A stretch of 6,285 nt of DNA from Bacteroidales bacterium (GCA_004557285.1 SFEK01000127.1:1-6285); one strand, 5' to 3'; shown: positions 1-6,131, counted from the first letter of the stretch. Numbers and translations: made by a program. Notes: a model not told the origin generated them from the sequence alone.

Positions 1-2
1 GG

Positions 3-611
3 GAGAGATGTCATGTTAGTGTGGCAGAGCTTGAATGCCTACTTTGTCGTTATCTCATCGGTTCAACCCGCGACGGAGGCATCATTTATTGGCAGTTGGA
101 CTTCAACGGAAATGTCCGGACGGGAAAGATTATGCACTATGACAGAAATACCGGGCACAGAGTCAAGACTGGGCTGGCTACTGATTGGGCCCACTCCCGA
201 CTTCGACGAAAAGGACTGTTGCCGGAGAACTTTTCTGTTAGTCAGTGCCTCTTTGGCGAGCATCTGCTTAGAAGCGATGACATTAGAAAAGCAGTAGCTC
301 TCGTTGAATCTGAAAAAACGGCCTTGCTTGGTTCTCTCGTCTTCCCCAACTATGTCTGGGTGGCGGTCGGTGGCAAGGCAAACTTCAAACCGGAGACGAT
401 GGTTGCCCTCTGCAATCGTACGGTGATAGTCTTCCCTGATGTGGATGCCTATGATGAATGGATGGAGAAGTCCAAAAGATTCTTCTTACCTAAACGTGTA
501 ATCGTATGCGATTTGCTCGAACGCCAGTCGTCAGATGCTGAGCGTGAAGCCAAGATAGACATAGGCGACTGGCTTGTAGTGGCTCTTAAGGAGAAAGCGA
601 GATCTCCCTAA
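3..611 (+). CDS. DUF6371 domain protein, Toprim-like, 5'-truncated by window edge
   Basis: The frame is open from the first complete codon at position 3 to the TAA at 609-611, giving 202 visible residues. The true start and any N-terminal zinc-ribbon-like region lie to the left. The sequence matches the DUF6371 family pattern as I remember it: YLIGSTRDGGIIYWQLD near residues 17-33, then RTGKIMHYD, TGHRVK, WAHSRL, QCLFGEHLL, VESEKTALL (about 101-109), VWVAVGGK and FPDVDAYDEW (about 144-153). The Glu in VESEKTA and the D-x-D of FPDVDAYD look like the acidic residues of a Toprim fold, the fold of primases and topoisomerases. The biochemical role is not established to my knowledge; such genes usually sit in Bacteroidetes integrative elements and prophages. 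A GTG at 21 could act as a start but would cut into the conserved domain, so a partial gene is preferred. Family call is fairly sure, function is not. Confidence 0.85.
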   Translation, partial: ERCHVSVAELECLLCRYLIGSTRDGGIIYWQLDFNGNVRTGKIMHYDRNTGHRVKTGLATDWAHSRLRRKGLLPENFSVSQCLFGEHLLRSDDIRKAVALVESEKTALLGSLVFPNYVWVAVGGKANFKPETMVALCNRTVIVFPDVDAYDEWMEKSKRFFLPKRVIVCDLLERQSSDAEREAKIDIGDWLVVALKEKARSP

Positions 612-694
612 CATATGCGCTTCTACTCTATCTTTATGCTTCAGCTTCCCTTACAAATCTGTGTCGCTTCCCTCCATCTTAGCTTGCTTCATTC

Positions 695-778
695 CAACCC
701 TTCCGTATGGGTTGAAAACCCGTTAATGTAAGTTAACGGTAATTAGGCTTACCGATTTTGCAAATCGGTGGTCGATTT
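695..778. repeat. Chain of six overlapping, mutually exclusive hairpins
   Basis: Six perfect stems follow each other, and neighbouring stems share bases: CAACCC 695-700 with GGGTTG 709-714; GGGTT 709-713 with AACCC 717-721; CCGTTAA 720-726 with TTAACGG 733-739; CGGTAA 737-742 with TTACCG 749-754; ACCGATTT 751-758 with AAATCGGT 762-769; AAATCG 762-767 with CGATTT 773-778. Loops are 3 to 8 nt. Only alternate stems can form at once, so the segment could switch between two folds as RNA or single-stranded DNA. It starts 83 nt after the DUF6371 stop codon. Candidates are a 3'-end structure of that transcript or a site acting as single-stranded DNA, such as a transfer or recombination site. The function is not known. 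Confidence 0.7.
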
Positions 779-805
779 AGGTCTACGCTTTGGAAGAGGT
801 TGTGA

Positions 806-821
806 GATAAGCAAGCTTATC
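806..821. repeat. 16-nt palindrome
   Basis: GATAAGC at 806-812 and GCTTATC at 815-821 are perfect inverted copies separated by two bases. The site lies 27 nt after the hairpin chain and 24 nt before the terminator-like stem. It could be a dimeric protein binding site or one more hairpin of the same structured block. Confidence 0.5.
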
Positions 822-845
822 AGTCGGAAAAATAGTTTACATCAA

Positions 846-881
846 GAAAGGGCAAGGTTCATTACAAGGCCTTGCTCTTTC
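846..881 (+). terminator. Probable terminator, possibly bidirectional
   Basis: GAAAGGGCAAGG at 846-857 pairs with CCTTGCTCTTTC at 870-881 over 12 positions, with one G-U wobble and a 12-nt loop. The plus-strand 3' arm and following bases are moderately T-rich (CTCTTTCCTTG), without a long T run. It is a plausible end for the plus-strand transcript of the DUF6371 gene, although that stop codon is more than 230 nt upstream. Confidence 0.5.
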
Positions 882-913
882 CTTGTTGGATAATCTGTTC
901 CGTCGCAACAGCA

Positions 914-957
914 CTGTCCCACATGTCCCAGTTGTCCCCTGTCTCTATGTGGGACAG
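914..957. repeat. 11-bp inverted repeat framing three phased TGTCCC units
   Basis: CTGTCCCACAT at 914-924 and ATGTGGGACAG at 947-957 are perfect inverted copies with a 22-nt spacer. TGTCCC occurs at 915-920, 924-929 and 933-938, a strict 9-bp period, and a fourth copy is present inverted as GGGACA at 951-956. Regularly phased short repeats plus a dyad are typical of iteron-like or cooperative protein binding sites. As RNA, the arms would also form a large hairpin. The binding protein is unknown. Confidence 0.55.
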
Positions 958-1039
958 ATATAAGATCATCTCTATACACATTTTTAGGAACTACACTCAA
1001 GCTAAGATGTGTGTCTTGTTTAAGATAATGCATAAAACG

Positions 1040-1079
1040 ACACAAGTACAGAAGAAAATGTATTCTTCTGCACTTGTGT
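1040..1079 (-). terminator. Strong terminator of the minus-strand gene
   Basis: ACACAAGT (1040-1047) and CAGAAGAA (1049-1056) pair with TTCTTCTG (1063-1070) and ACTTGTGT (1072-1079). The stem covers 17 positions with a single A-C mismatch and a 6-nt loop. Read on the minus strand, the stem begins 20 nt after the stop codon of the gene at 1100-2260 and is followed by CGTTTTATG, a short T run. Position, stem strength and T run fit intrinsic termination of that gene. Confidence 0.8.
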
Positions 1080-1099
1080 TGCAATGGTAACTGTTGTCC

Positions 1100-2260
1100 T
1101 CAAAACAGATTGAGGAAAGAGCGCATAAGCGAGGAGCCTGCCACACCGCCAGCTATACCGCCTACAATGCCACCGACGACGGTGCCGATTCCTGGGCAGA
1201 TGGCAGTACCTACTGCAGCACCGGTAGCCCATCCGCCTGTACCTGCAGCGATACCAGAGGCATTGCAAGCCACATCCTTACCGAACTCACCGGCACTCTT
1301 CTTGCCTCGTGCAACATCGATGGCCCCAGGTATGGAGGTGACAGCAAGTGTGACGGCACCCGTGATGGCATTACTGCTCAAACCGCGTACAAGCACGTTT
1401 TTAGCAGCACCACCAACAACTGCCTTGCCAACGAATCCGCCTGCAAGCTTTTCGACACAAGTCTTACCAATCTCTGTCTGACATGCCGCCTTTACAACGT
1501 TGTTCGTACCACGCTGTACGAGAGCTAAAGCATCACGTCCGACAGCTGTGCGCAGCACTTGCGAGCTGGTAACACCAGATACTAAGGCCTGCCCTCCTAC
1601 TTTCGTGGCATAGATGGCAGAATCCTTGATGGCATCCGTCGGAGATGCGCCATGAGCTATGGCGTAAGCGGTTCCTACGATGAGCGACAATCCGGCGGCA
1701 GAAGCACAACCAACGGCCTGTGTCTTCACGTCGAAAACGATGGAGTCGACAGTCCCTGCCTTAGCCACGTTCACGGCCTGTCGGTAGGTGCAAGACCCCC
1801 TTTTGACAATTTGAGTTGCCTCAGAAGGATCGCTTACACCTGGCACTTCACCGTTGGCGATACGCAGCCGCATAAGCCTGACGCACTCGTCATATTGGTC
1901 GCTTGGCACCTCCAGCTTCTGTCCTTGATAGCGATAGCCATTGCCATCAAAGGCTGCTGCTACCGTTTTCTGTGGCGTCTGGCAGTACTTGGTCTGTATG
2001 GCCTGACCGTTGACAATACGGTCTGGCCCATTGAGACTGTTGTCGCGCCCGACTTGGTCAACCTTACGTCCTGCCCAGCGATCGTGCTGAGCATTGACGT
2101 CTTCAGCTGCGAAGCCGTGACCGCCATAAGGGTTGTGGTACTTGCGGTACTGCGTACCCTCCATGGCTTTGCTGTTGGTAGCCGATGTGTAGCCACCAAA
2201 ACCATTGTTCTCGCACTTGGCATTGCTGCCGTTAACAACTCTCGTAAAGTCCTTTTCCAT
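1100..2260 (-). CDS. Unnamed conserved protein: possible nuclease-like N-terminus, glycine-zipper C-terminus
   Basis: 386 residues from ATG at 2260 to TGA at 1100. I recall similar unnamed proteins in other bacterial phyla but no established function. Seen directly: residues 46-91 carry GGHGFAAEDVN, then GPDRIVNGQAIQTKY. The spacing of Glu53, Asp80 and Gln89-x-Lys91 resembles the E / D / QxK pattern of PD-(D/E)xK nucleases of the Mrr type. A conserved-looking middle follows (LEVPSDQYDECVRLM, about 116-130; GVSDPSEA, 141-148). From about 183 onward the protein is rich in Ala, Gly and Val, with hydrophobic stretches near 183-205, 272-290 and 295-313, and a long GxxxG zipper at 335-376. No signal peptide is evident. 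The gene stands alone, with a strong terminator behind it and no canonical Shine-Dalgarno. A toxin or defence effector acting on DNA and at the membrane would fit. This is inference; a phage or structural membrane protein remains possible. Confidence 0.8.
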   Translation of the reverse strand: MEKDFTRVVNGSNAKCENNGFGGYTSATNSKAMEGTQYRKYHNPYGGHGFAAEDVNAQHDRWAGRKVDQVGRDNSLNGPDRIVNGQAIQTKYCQTPQKTVAAAFDGNGYRYQGQKLEVPSDQYDECVRLMRLRIANGEVPGVSDPSEATQIVKRGSCTYRQAVNVAKAGTVDSIVFDVKTQAVGCASAAGLSLIVGTAYAIAHGASPTDAIKDSAIYATKVGGQALVSGVTSSQVLRTAVGRDALALVQRGTNNVVKAACQTEIGKTCVEKLAGGFVGKAVVGGAAKNVLVRGLSSNAITGAVTLAVTSIPGAIDVARGKKSAGEFGKDVACNASGIAAGTGGWATGAAVGTAICPGIGTVVGGIVGGIAGGVAGSSLMRSFLNLF

Positions 2261-2357
2261 TTTGTTTGGGTTTAGAACTCTTGGCTAACAGTGAACCCTC
2301 CTCCTATAGCACTATTCAGAGAAAGGCTGACCTTACTACAGGTCTTACATATATATA

Positions 2358-2389
2358 AAAAAATGAGAGTGTTGTGACAGCATGTCAAA
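2358..2389 (-). promoter_or_regulatory. Weak candidate promoter for the 1100-2260 gene
   Basis: On the minus strand TTTG (2389-2386) is followed after 20 nt by CATTTTTT (2365-2358), which matches four of the six fixed bases of TAnnTTTG. It would give a leader of roughly 90 nt. The spacing is right but the -7 match is poor. The rest of the 235-nt gap between the two minus-strand genes (2261-2495) shows no gene and no strong hairpin. Confidence 0.2.
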
Positions 2390-2495
2390 AGAACGCTAAC
2401 GCAGTACTAATAGCAATCTCCTTGCCGATTTAGAGAGTTCTTGCCAGTTTGTCGTATGACAATTAGTTCAACATTTTTGTACCATTATTCTGAGC

Positions 2496-4553
2496 TTACT
2501 CGTATTGTGTGAAATCCATACGTTTTATATCCCGCAAAAGTGCTTGCGCAGATTTGGGGACATCCCTACGTGTTTTTGTCAGCATTCCGGCAAAGTCTTC
2601 GTCGCTCGCGTCGGAGTTGAAAGCCTTCTCTATGTCGCTTCGCTCGCCAGTTGGCATTGTTAATGAAATGCATTTGCGCTTCATAAGGTTACGCAGCACA
2701 ATGATGCCATGGTCATATTTGGGTTTGGCACGGAGCAACTTCTGCATAAGTAGCAGCCCGGGATCCTGCGTGTGTAGTTCGTTGATGACGGCTATCATGT
2801 AGAGCGATTTTGCATCAGGCATAGCAAGGTCGATGTCGTTGCCGAGGGCGGCGTTCACACTATCCGCTTCGTCATATCTGCCAAGTCTGGCAAGGCAACG
2901 CGACTTGATGTATAGGGCGTTTCTGTCTTGTCTTTGCTCTAGTACATCATCTATTAGATGTAATGCGGTTACCGCATCATCGGCATATAAGCACAATATG
3001 GCTGCAAGGAACCTAACAACATAATGTTGTGAGGAGAGCAAATCGTTTGAAGGGCGCTGGATGGTGCCATAAAGGTGACGGTCATCGATGACTGTCTCGA
3101 AGAACCGCTGTGCTATGACGGCAGCTTCCTTGATGTTACCTTTGGCGGCATGGTTGCTGACAAGCGTCAGGTAACGTTGTGCCGCACTATCATAGTCGTT
3201 GGAACGAAGGTCGTCATACACAGCCTTGCCGCTCTCTATTTCCCCCGTGATTGCCTTTGTATCGTTGTATCGGCTGGAGTAAGCGATAATCTCACGACTT
3301 GTACGGGCATACTGTGGCGGTATTCCCCGTGAGAGGAACAGACCACCAAGAGTACGCACACGGCTCAACGCAACGTACAACTGTCCTGCTGCGAATATGC
3401 CTGCCGACGAGATGTTGAGATACAGCTTGTCGAAGGTCATGCCTTGGCTCTTGTGGATGGTAATAGCCCAGGCAAGTTTCAGAGGGTACTGCGTAAACGA
3501 GCCAGTGACGTTCTTCTTCAGCTTGCGTACCTTGTGGTCGTAAGCGTAATCCACGGCATCCCATGTGCAGCATGGCACGGTGTATGTCTCGCCGCTGCTC
3601 ATGGTCACGTCAATGTCATCGTCAGTGAGACGGCTTACCGTTGCAATCGTGCCGTTTGCCCAACGGTGGTGTGTGTCGTTGCGTGTGAACATTACCTGTG
3701 CGCCGACCTTCAACCGCAGTTGCTGGCTCACAGGAAACTTCTTGTTTTCAAACTTCCCAGTAATCGTGCCGTCGTAGACATGCTCGTCTCCGGAGAGTGC
3801 GTTGAGTCTGCGGTTGTTGATGTCATCGGCTGCGCGGTTGGTAGGTACAAGGGTGATAATGGTGTCATCGTCCTTAAGAGTTGCCACACGTGTGTTGAGT
3901 CTGGCTATGTCATCAGGAGTGACGCGGTTGAGCCGCACATGGTCAAGGATGGTGCGGAAGACAGCGTCGTCCTGACGGTACACTTTCTGAAACTCTATCT
4001 TCACCATACGCATACGACGTAGCGCAAAGGCCTTGAAGAAGTAGAAGGTGTCGGTGTGATAGATGTCGCGCATCAGTTCCGTCTCTGCTCCCTTTCGTAC
4101 CACTGGTGGCAACTGGAACATGTCACCCACGAACACCATCTGCTTACCGCCGAATGGTGCGGTGCTGCGCAACACCTGACGCATGGTGCTGTCGATGGCA
4201 TCTACGATGTCACAGCGCACCATCGATACCTCGTCGATGATGATGGTGTCGGCATGTACGAGTGCGAGGATCTTCTCCTCGTTCATCTTGCCACATGCGC
4301 CCGGCTCGATAGTCTCCAGAGGGAGACCGAAAAAGGAGTGTATTGTCTCACCACCTGCGAGGATGGCCGCCACACCGGTCGGTGCAAGCGTGATGAACTG
4401 CTTCCCTACGGTTTGCTGTACACGGTGCAGGAATGTTGTTTTGCCCGTGCCGGCCCGTCCTGTGAGGAAGAAGCTGCTGTTGGTATGCGCTATCAGGTCG
4501 TGGGCGAGTTGTTGCTCGCGGTTCTCCGTGTCTATGAGTATCTCTTGCTCCAT
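2496..4553 (-). CDS. Pif1-like superfamily 1 helicase with C-terminal helical extension
   Basis: 685 residues from ATG at 4553 to TAA at 2496. Helicase motifs appear in order: Walker A GRAGTGKTT (32-40), APTGVAA (58-64), Walker B IIIDEVSM (104-111), VFVGDMFQLPP (140-150), VYRQDD (191-196), the 2B region near 280-305, AITIHKSQGMTFD (363-375) and LYVALSRVR (392-400). This is the RecD/Pif1 (SF1B) pattern, an ATP-driven enzyme expected to unwind DNA in the 5' to 3' direction. Residues about 430-685 are not part of the helicase core. They are mostly helical and resemble TPR-type repeats (for example SRCLARLGRYDEADSV near 551-566), suggesting a protein-binding module. An upstream in-frame ATG at 4649 would overlap the preceding gene by 76 nt and add residues unlike the family, so 4553 is chosen. 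It leaves 20 nt to the stop of the upstream gene, which supports translation from one operon message. The helicase call is sure; its biological job is not. Confidence 0.93.
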   Translation of the reverse strand: MEQEILIDTENREQQLAHDLIAHTNSSFFLTGRAGTGKTTFLHRVQQTVGKQFITLAPTGVAAILAGGETIHSFFGLPLETIEPGACGKMNEEKILALVHADTIIIDEVSMVRCDIVDAIDSTMRQVLRSTAPFGGKQMVFVGDMFQLPPVVRKGAETELMRDIYHTDTFYFFKAFALRRMRMVKIEFQKVYRQDDAVFRTILDHVRLNRVTPDDIARLNTRVATLKDDDTIITLVPTNRAADDINNRRLNALSGDEHVYDGTITGKFENKKFPVSQQLRLKVGAQVMFTRNDTHHRWANGTIATVSRLTDDDIDVTMSSGETYTVPCCTWDAVDYAYDHKVRKLKKNVTGSFTQYPLKLAWAITIHKSQGMTFDKLYLNISSAGIFAAGQLYVALSRVRTLGGLFLSRGIPPQYARTSREIIAYSSRYNDTKAITGEIESGKAVYDDLRSNDYDSAAQRYLTLVSNHAAKGNIKEAAVIAQRFFETVIDDRHLYGTIQRPSNDLLSSQHYVVRFLAAILCLYADDAVTALHLIDDVLEQRQDRNALYIKSRCLARLGRYDEADSVNAALGNDIDLAMPDAKSLYMIAVINELHTQDPGLLLMQKLLRAKPKYDHGIIVLRNLMKRKCISLTMPTGERSDIEKAFNSDASDEDFAGMLTKTRRDVPKSAQALLRDIKRMDFTQYE

Positions 4554-4573
4554 ATTGGTTGTTGTTTTGCGGG

Positions 4574-5083
4574 TTAGTGTTGTTCTATGGCAGGTATGAT
4601 CTGCATCAGTCGTGGCGGATAGCCGCCGTCGTTGAAGTCGCGGTAACATAGGTTGACGAGACCTTTTGCCTGCTCCTTGACCTTCTCCTCAGGCATGGAG
4701 ATACGGCTCATCTTGAGCATGCCTTTGAGGAAGTCTGTTACCATCTCCTCGGTAACACCCCGTATCTTGTCGGCATCGTGGAACTCCTTGCCGAAGTCTC
4801 TTTTCTGTATGAGCTGTAGTTGCCTGCCATTGAAGGCATACAACTCCAATGCGTCAATGTATGTCCACTGGTAGTACATGCCAACCTTCTCCACGATGGC
4901 TATGCGGTCGCAGAAGCGGATGCCACGGTAGTAGTGGTTGCCGCTTTGACTCTCATACTCGTCGAAGATGAACATCTTCTGACTGGAGTCCCATACCGGA
5001 CGCAGCTGCCGTGCAGGTGTGCCGTAAGGAGGAAGGATGTCGTCAAGGAAGTCCTTTGTTATTGCTTGGGTTAGTTTTGCCAT
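4574..5083 (-). CDS. Unknown protein, 169 aa, paralog of the next upstream gene
   Basis: ATG at 5083 to TAA at 4574. I do not recognise a named family. The middle (residues 44-98, from ESQSGNHYYRGIRF to QKRDFG) aligns without gaps to residues 39-93 of the 150-residue protein encoded just upstream, with 22 of 55 identical residues by eye. Shared landmarks are SQ-x-GN-x-YYR-x-IR, a central Y-x-x-T, L-x-AF-x-GR and a closing R-x-x-G. The middle alternates hydrophobic and polar residues as in beta strands; the C-terminal part (about 105-145) is predicted helical. No signal peptide, membrane segment or catalytic motif is seen. It lies 20 nt before the helicase start and 72 nt after the paralog, so all three are probably co-transcribed. 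The two paralogs may form a heterodimer that works with the helicase; this is inference. A weak GAGAG precedes the start. Confidence 0.85.
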   Translation of the reverse strand: MAKLTQAITKDFLDDILPPYGTPARQLRPVWDSSQKMFIFDEYESQSGNHYYRGIRFCDRIAIVEKVGMYYQWTYIDALELYAFNGRQLQLIQKRDFGKEFHDADKIRGVTEEMVTDFLKGMLKMSRISMPEEKVKEQAKGLVNLCYRDFNDGGYPPRLMQIIPAIEQH

Positions 5084-5144
5084 TGTTTCTCTCGTTTTTT
5101 GTTGGTTGTTTTATTTTGTTATCACTTGTTCTCGCCTTTGCTTG

Positions 5145-5174
5145 GCAGAAAAGGCTCACATGAGCCTCTTCTGC
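5145..5174 (-). other. Hairpin over the stop codon of the first operon gene
   Basis: GCAGAAAAGGCTCA (5145-5158) pairs with TGAGCCTCTTCTGC (5161-5174): 14 positions with one A-C mismatch and only two loop bases. It covers the last codons and the TGA stop of the 150-residue gene and reaches into the 72-nt gap before the next gene. No T run follows on the minus strand, so it is not a classical terminator. It may stabilise the upstream message or tune expression between the two paralogs. Part of the stem is coding, so chance cannot be excluded. Confidence 0.5.
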
Positions 5175-5608
5175 TCTGTCTCGGCGATTAGTTGCCGTGA
5201 CATTTCCATGAGTTGCTGCTCCTGGCATGGTGCGTTGAGCATGCGCATTTGACCTTGGAGGAAGTCACGCACCATGAGAATGCTCTGTCGGCGGGCAAAG
5301 TCCTCGCTGAACACCACCCAGTTGTATCCGCCCCATGTGCGCTGGCCTATGATGCGCGGCTTGCGCCCGTCGAAGGCGAAGAGCGTGATGCCGTTCAGGA
5401 AAGTGTACTTGTAACCCTCTCCGATGTTGTAGAACACGGCGAGACGCGGCGACAGCCGTATGGCACGGTAGTAGGTGTTGCCCGCCTGGCTGGTGTAGCC
5501 CATAGTGAGCAGGATGTTCTTCTCTGCGTTGTAGGTGAGTTGTGCTCCCGAGAGTGATGGAAGGACGCGGTTGGCGACGATTGCGAGGCTTGTAGATGTG
5601 CTGTTCAT
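5156..5608 (-). CDS. Unknown protein, 150 aa, first gene of the helicase operon
   Basis: ATG at 5608 to TGA at 5156. No named family is recognised. Residues 39-93 (from TSQAGNTYYRAIRL to GQRTWG) align without gaps to the 169-residue product downstream, about 40 per cent identity by eye, so the pair arose by duplication. The core looks beta-rich with many aromatic residues (YY, Y-x-Y-T-F, FAF). The C-terminal third (about 102-147) is likely helical and rich in Arg, Gln, Glu and Met. No signal peptide or membrane segment is visible, so a cytoplasmic protein is expected. An A-rich leader with AAAGGAAAA before the ATG can serve as ribosome binding site and supports this start. A well-placed Bacteroidetes promoter and a dyad element lie just upstream, so this is the leading gene of the operon that ends with the helicase. 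Confidence 0.85.
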   Translation of the reverse strand: MNSTSTSLAIVANRVLPSLSGAQLTYNAEKNILLTMGYTSQAGNTYYRAIRLSPRLAVFYNIGEGYKYTFLNGITLFAFDGRKPRIIGQRTWGGYNWVVFSEDFARRQSILMVRDFLQGQMRMLNAPCQEQQLMEMSRQLIAETEQKRLM

Positions 5609-5659
5609 GTCTTTTCCTTTTTTTGTTTCGTTATTAGATTATTAGTTTGATTTCGGTTG

Positions 5660-5691
5660 CAAAGATAATGCGGTTTCTGTTATCCTGCAAG
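5660..5691 (-). promoter_or_regulatory. Bacteroidetes-type promoter of the paralog-helicase operon
   Basis: On the minus strand CTTG (5691-5688, three of four bases of the -33 box) is followed after 20 nt by TATCTTTG (5667-5660), a full match to TAnnTTTG. Transcription should begin near 5653, giving a leader of roughly 45 nt before the ATG at 5608. Its geometry relative to the upstream dyad is identical to that of the promoter at 6186-6217, which strengthens the call. Confidence 0.75.
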
Positions 5692-5706
5692 AGATTTTGC
5701 GATAGT

Positions 5707-5733
5707 ATTGGTTCTTTCCTTCTTGGAACCATT
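5707..5733 (-). promoter_or_regulatory. 27-nt dyad element, copy 1 (candidate regulator site)
   Basis: On the minus strand the arms are AATGGTTC and GAACCAAT around an 11-nt purine-rich centre; six inner base pairs are perfect. It matches the element at 6233-6259 in 25 of 27 positions. It ends 15 nt before the -33 box of the operon promoter, a usual place for an activator site. It starts only two bases after the stop codon of the basic-protein gene, so it could also form a small hairpin at that transcript's 3' end, but no T run follows. Confidence 0.7.
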
Positions 5734-5735
5734 AC

Positions 5736-6110
5736 TCACACGCACATCTGATATCTGTGGAGCTCGCGCATGCTGCTCTTGGCGCAAGTTGATGTCATGT
5801 ACTCTGTAAACAGATTTTCGCTACGACCGATGTACTTGTAGGCAGCCTGAGCCTGGCGCTTTTCAGCAATGCGGCGCAATACGCGCATCTGCACACTCAT
5901 GCTCTTGCTGGAGTTGCGTGGCGACAACGAGAGGAGTATGCCGTCAAAGAGTTCGTCCTCTATGCCACTCATAGTGCTGCGATAAACCTCTCTCACAGCC
6001 GCACGTTTGTAACTCATGCAGCTGCCTGTCCTTGCCCACGCCTTGGCGACCTTGCGCCGTGCGTTGGCCTCTACTTTCTTTCTCATCTCTGTAGTAGTTG
6101 TTCGTTTCAT
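5736..6110 (-). CDS. Small very basic protein of unknown function, 124 aa
   Basis: ATG at 6110 to TGA at 5736. I recognise no family. About 26 Lys/Arg against 11 Asp/Glu give a strong positive charge, densest in residues 2-45 (for example MRKKVEANARRKVAKAWAR). The protein appears mostly helical, with helices around 8-30, 34-62 and 70-95 separated by a Ser/Pro-rich turn (LSLSPRNSSKS). There is no signal peptide or membrane segment. Charge and size suggest nucleic acid binding, but no helix-turn-helix can be pointed to. Its own promoter and structured leader lie upstream. The stop codon nearly touches the dyad element controlling the next operon, and the same element precedes its own promoter, so it is probably co-regulated with the paralog-helicase operon. 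A regulator or accessory DNA-binding factor of that module is a fair guess. No good Shine-Dalgarno is seen, as is common in Bacteroidetes. Confidence 0.72.
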   Translation of the reverse strand: MKRTTTTEMRKKVEANARRKVAKAWARTGSCMSYKRAAVREVYRSTMSGIEDELFDGILLSLSPRNSSKSMSVQMRVLRRIAEKRQAQAAYKYIGRSENLFTEYMTSTCAKSSMRELHRYQMCV

Positions 6111-6131
6111 AGGTATCGGTTTTTAAGGTTC

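Larger units (their letters stand above)
612..1099. other. Gene-free 488-nt region with dense dyad structure
   Basis: No convincing gene is seen on either strand; the short open frames here give low-complexity or unnatural peptides and overlap strong inverted repeats. The stretch separates the plus-strand DUF6371 gene from the converging minus-strand gene. It contains, in order, a chain of alternative hairpins, a palindrome, a terminator-like stem, a TGTCCC repeat cluster framed by an 11-bp inverted repeat, and a strong terminator. The density of dyads exceeds what is needed to end two genes. A recombination, transfer or replication site of a mobile element is possible, but nothing here matches a site I can name. 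Confidence 0.6.

Noticed and set aside
21..23. GTG at 21 as the true start of the first gene
   Set aside because: The frame stays open to the window edge and the conserved DUF6371 domain is already under way here, so the gene is more likely truncated.
915..938. CRISPR-like array from repeated TGTCCC
   Set aside because: The units are 6 bases with 3-base gaps, far too short for CRISPR repeats and spacers.
1652..2275. Plus-strand open frame of 207 codons
   Set aside because: It lies opposite the well-supported 386-residue gene, and its composition fits an antisense shadow.
2348..2355. TATATATG (minus strand) as -7 box for the 1100-2260 gene
   Set aside because: No TTTG-like box is found 19 to 21 nt upstream; the AT run looks accidental.
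2274..2441. AGAACTCT (2274-2281) and AGAGTTCT (2434-2441) as paired inverted repeats
   Set aside because: Eight bases at a distance of about 150 nt are expected by chance, and no other symmetry surrounds them.
2449..2462. TTGTC/GACAA hairpin as terminator of the helicase operon
   Set aside because: The stem has only 5 bp with no T run after it on the minus strand. No convincing terminator for the operon is visible.
3444..4577. Long plus-strand open frames opposite the helicase (192, 173 and 138 codons)
   Set aside because: They run antisense to clear helicase motifs and show Cys/His/Val-rich composition typical of shadow frames.
4554..4649. Longer start for the helicase (ATG at 4649, 32 extra residues)
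   Set aside because: It overlaps the end of the preceding gene by 76 nt, and the added residues are Arg/Thr/Leu-rich and unlike helicase N-termini. ATG at 4553 begins with a natural-looking MEQEILID and fits the operon spacing.
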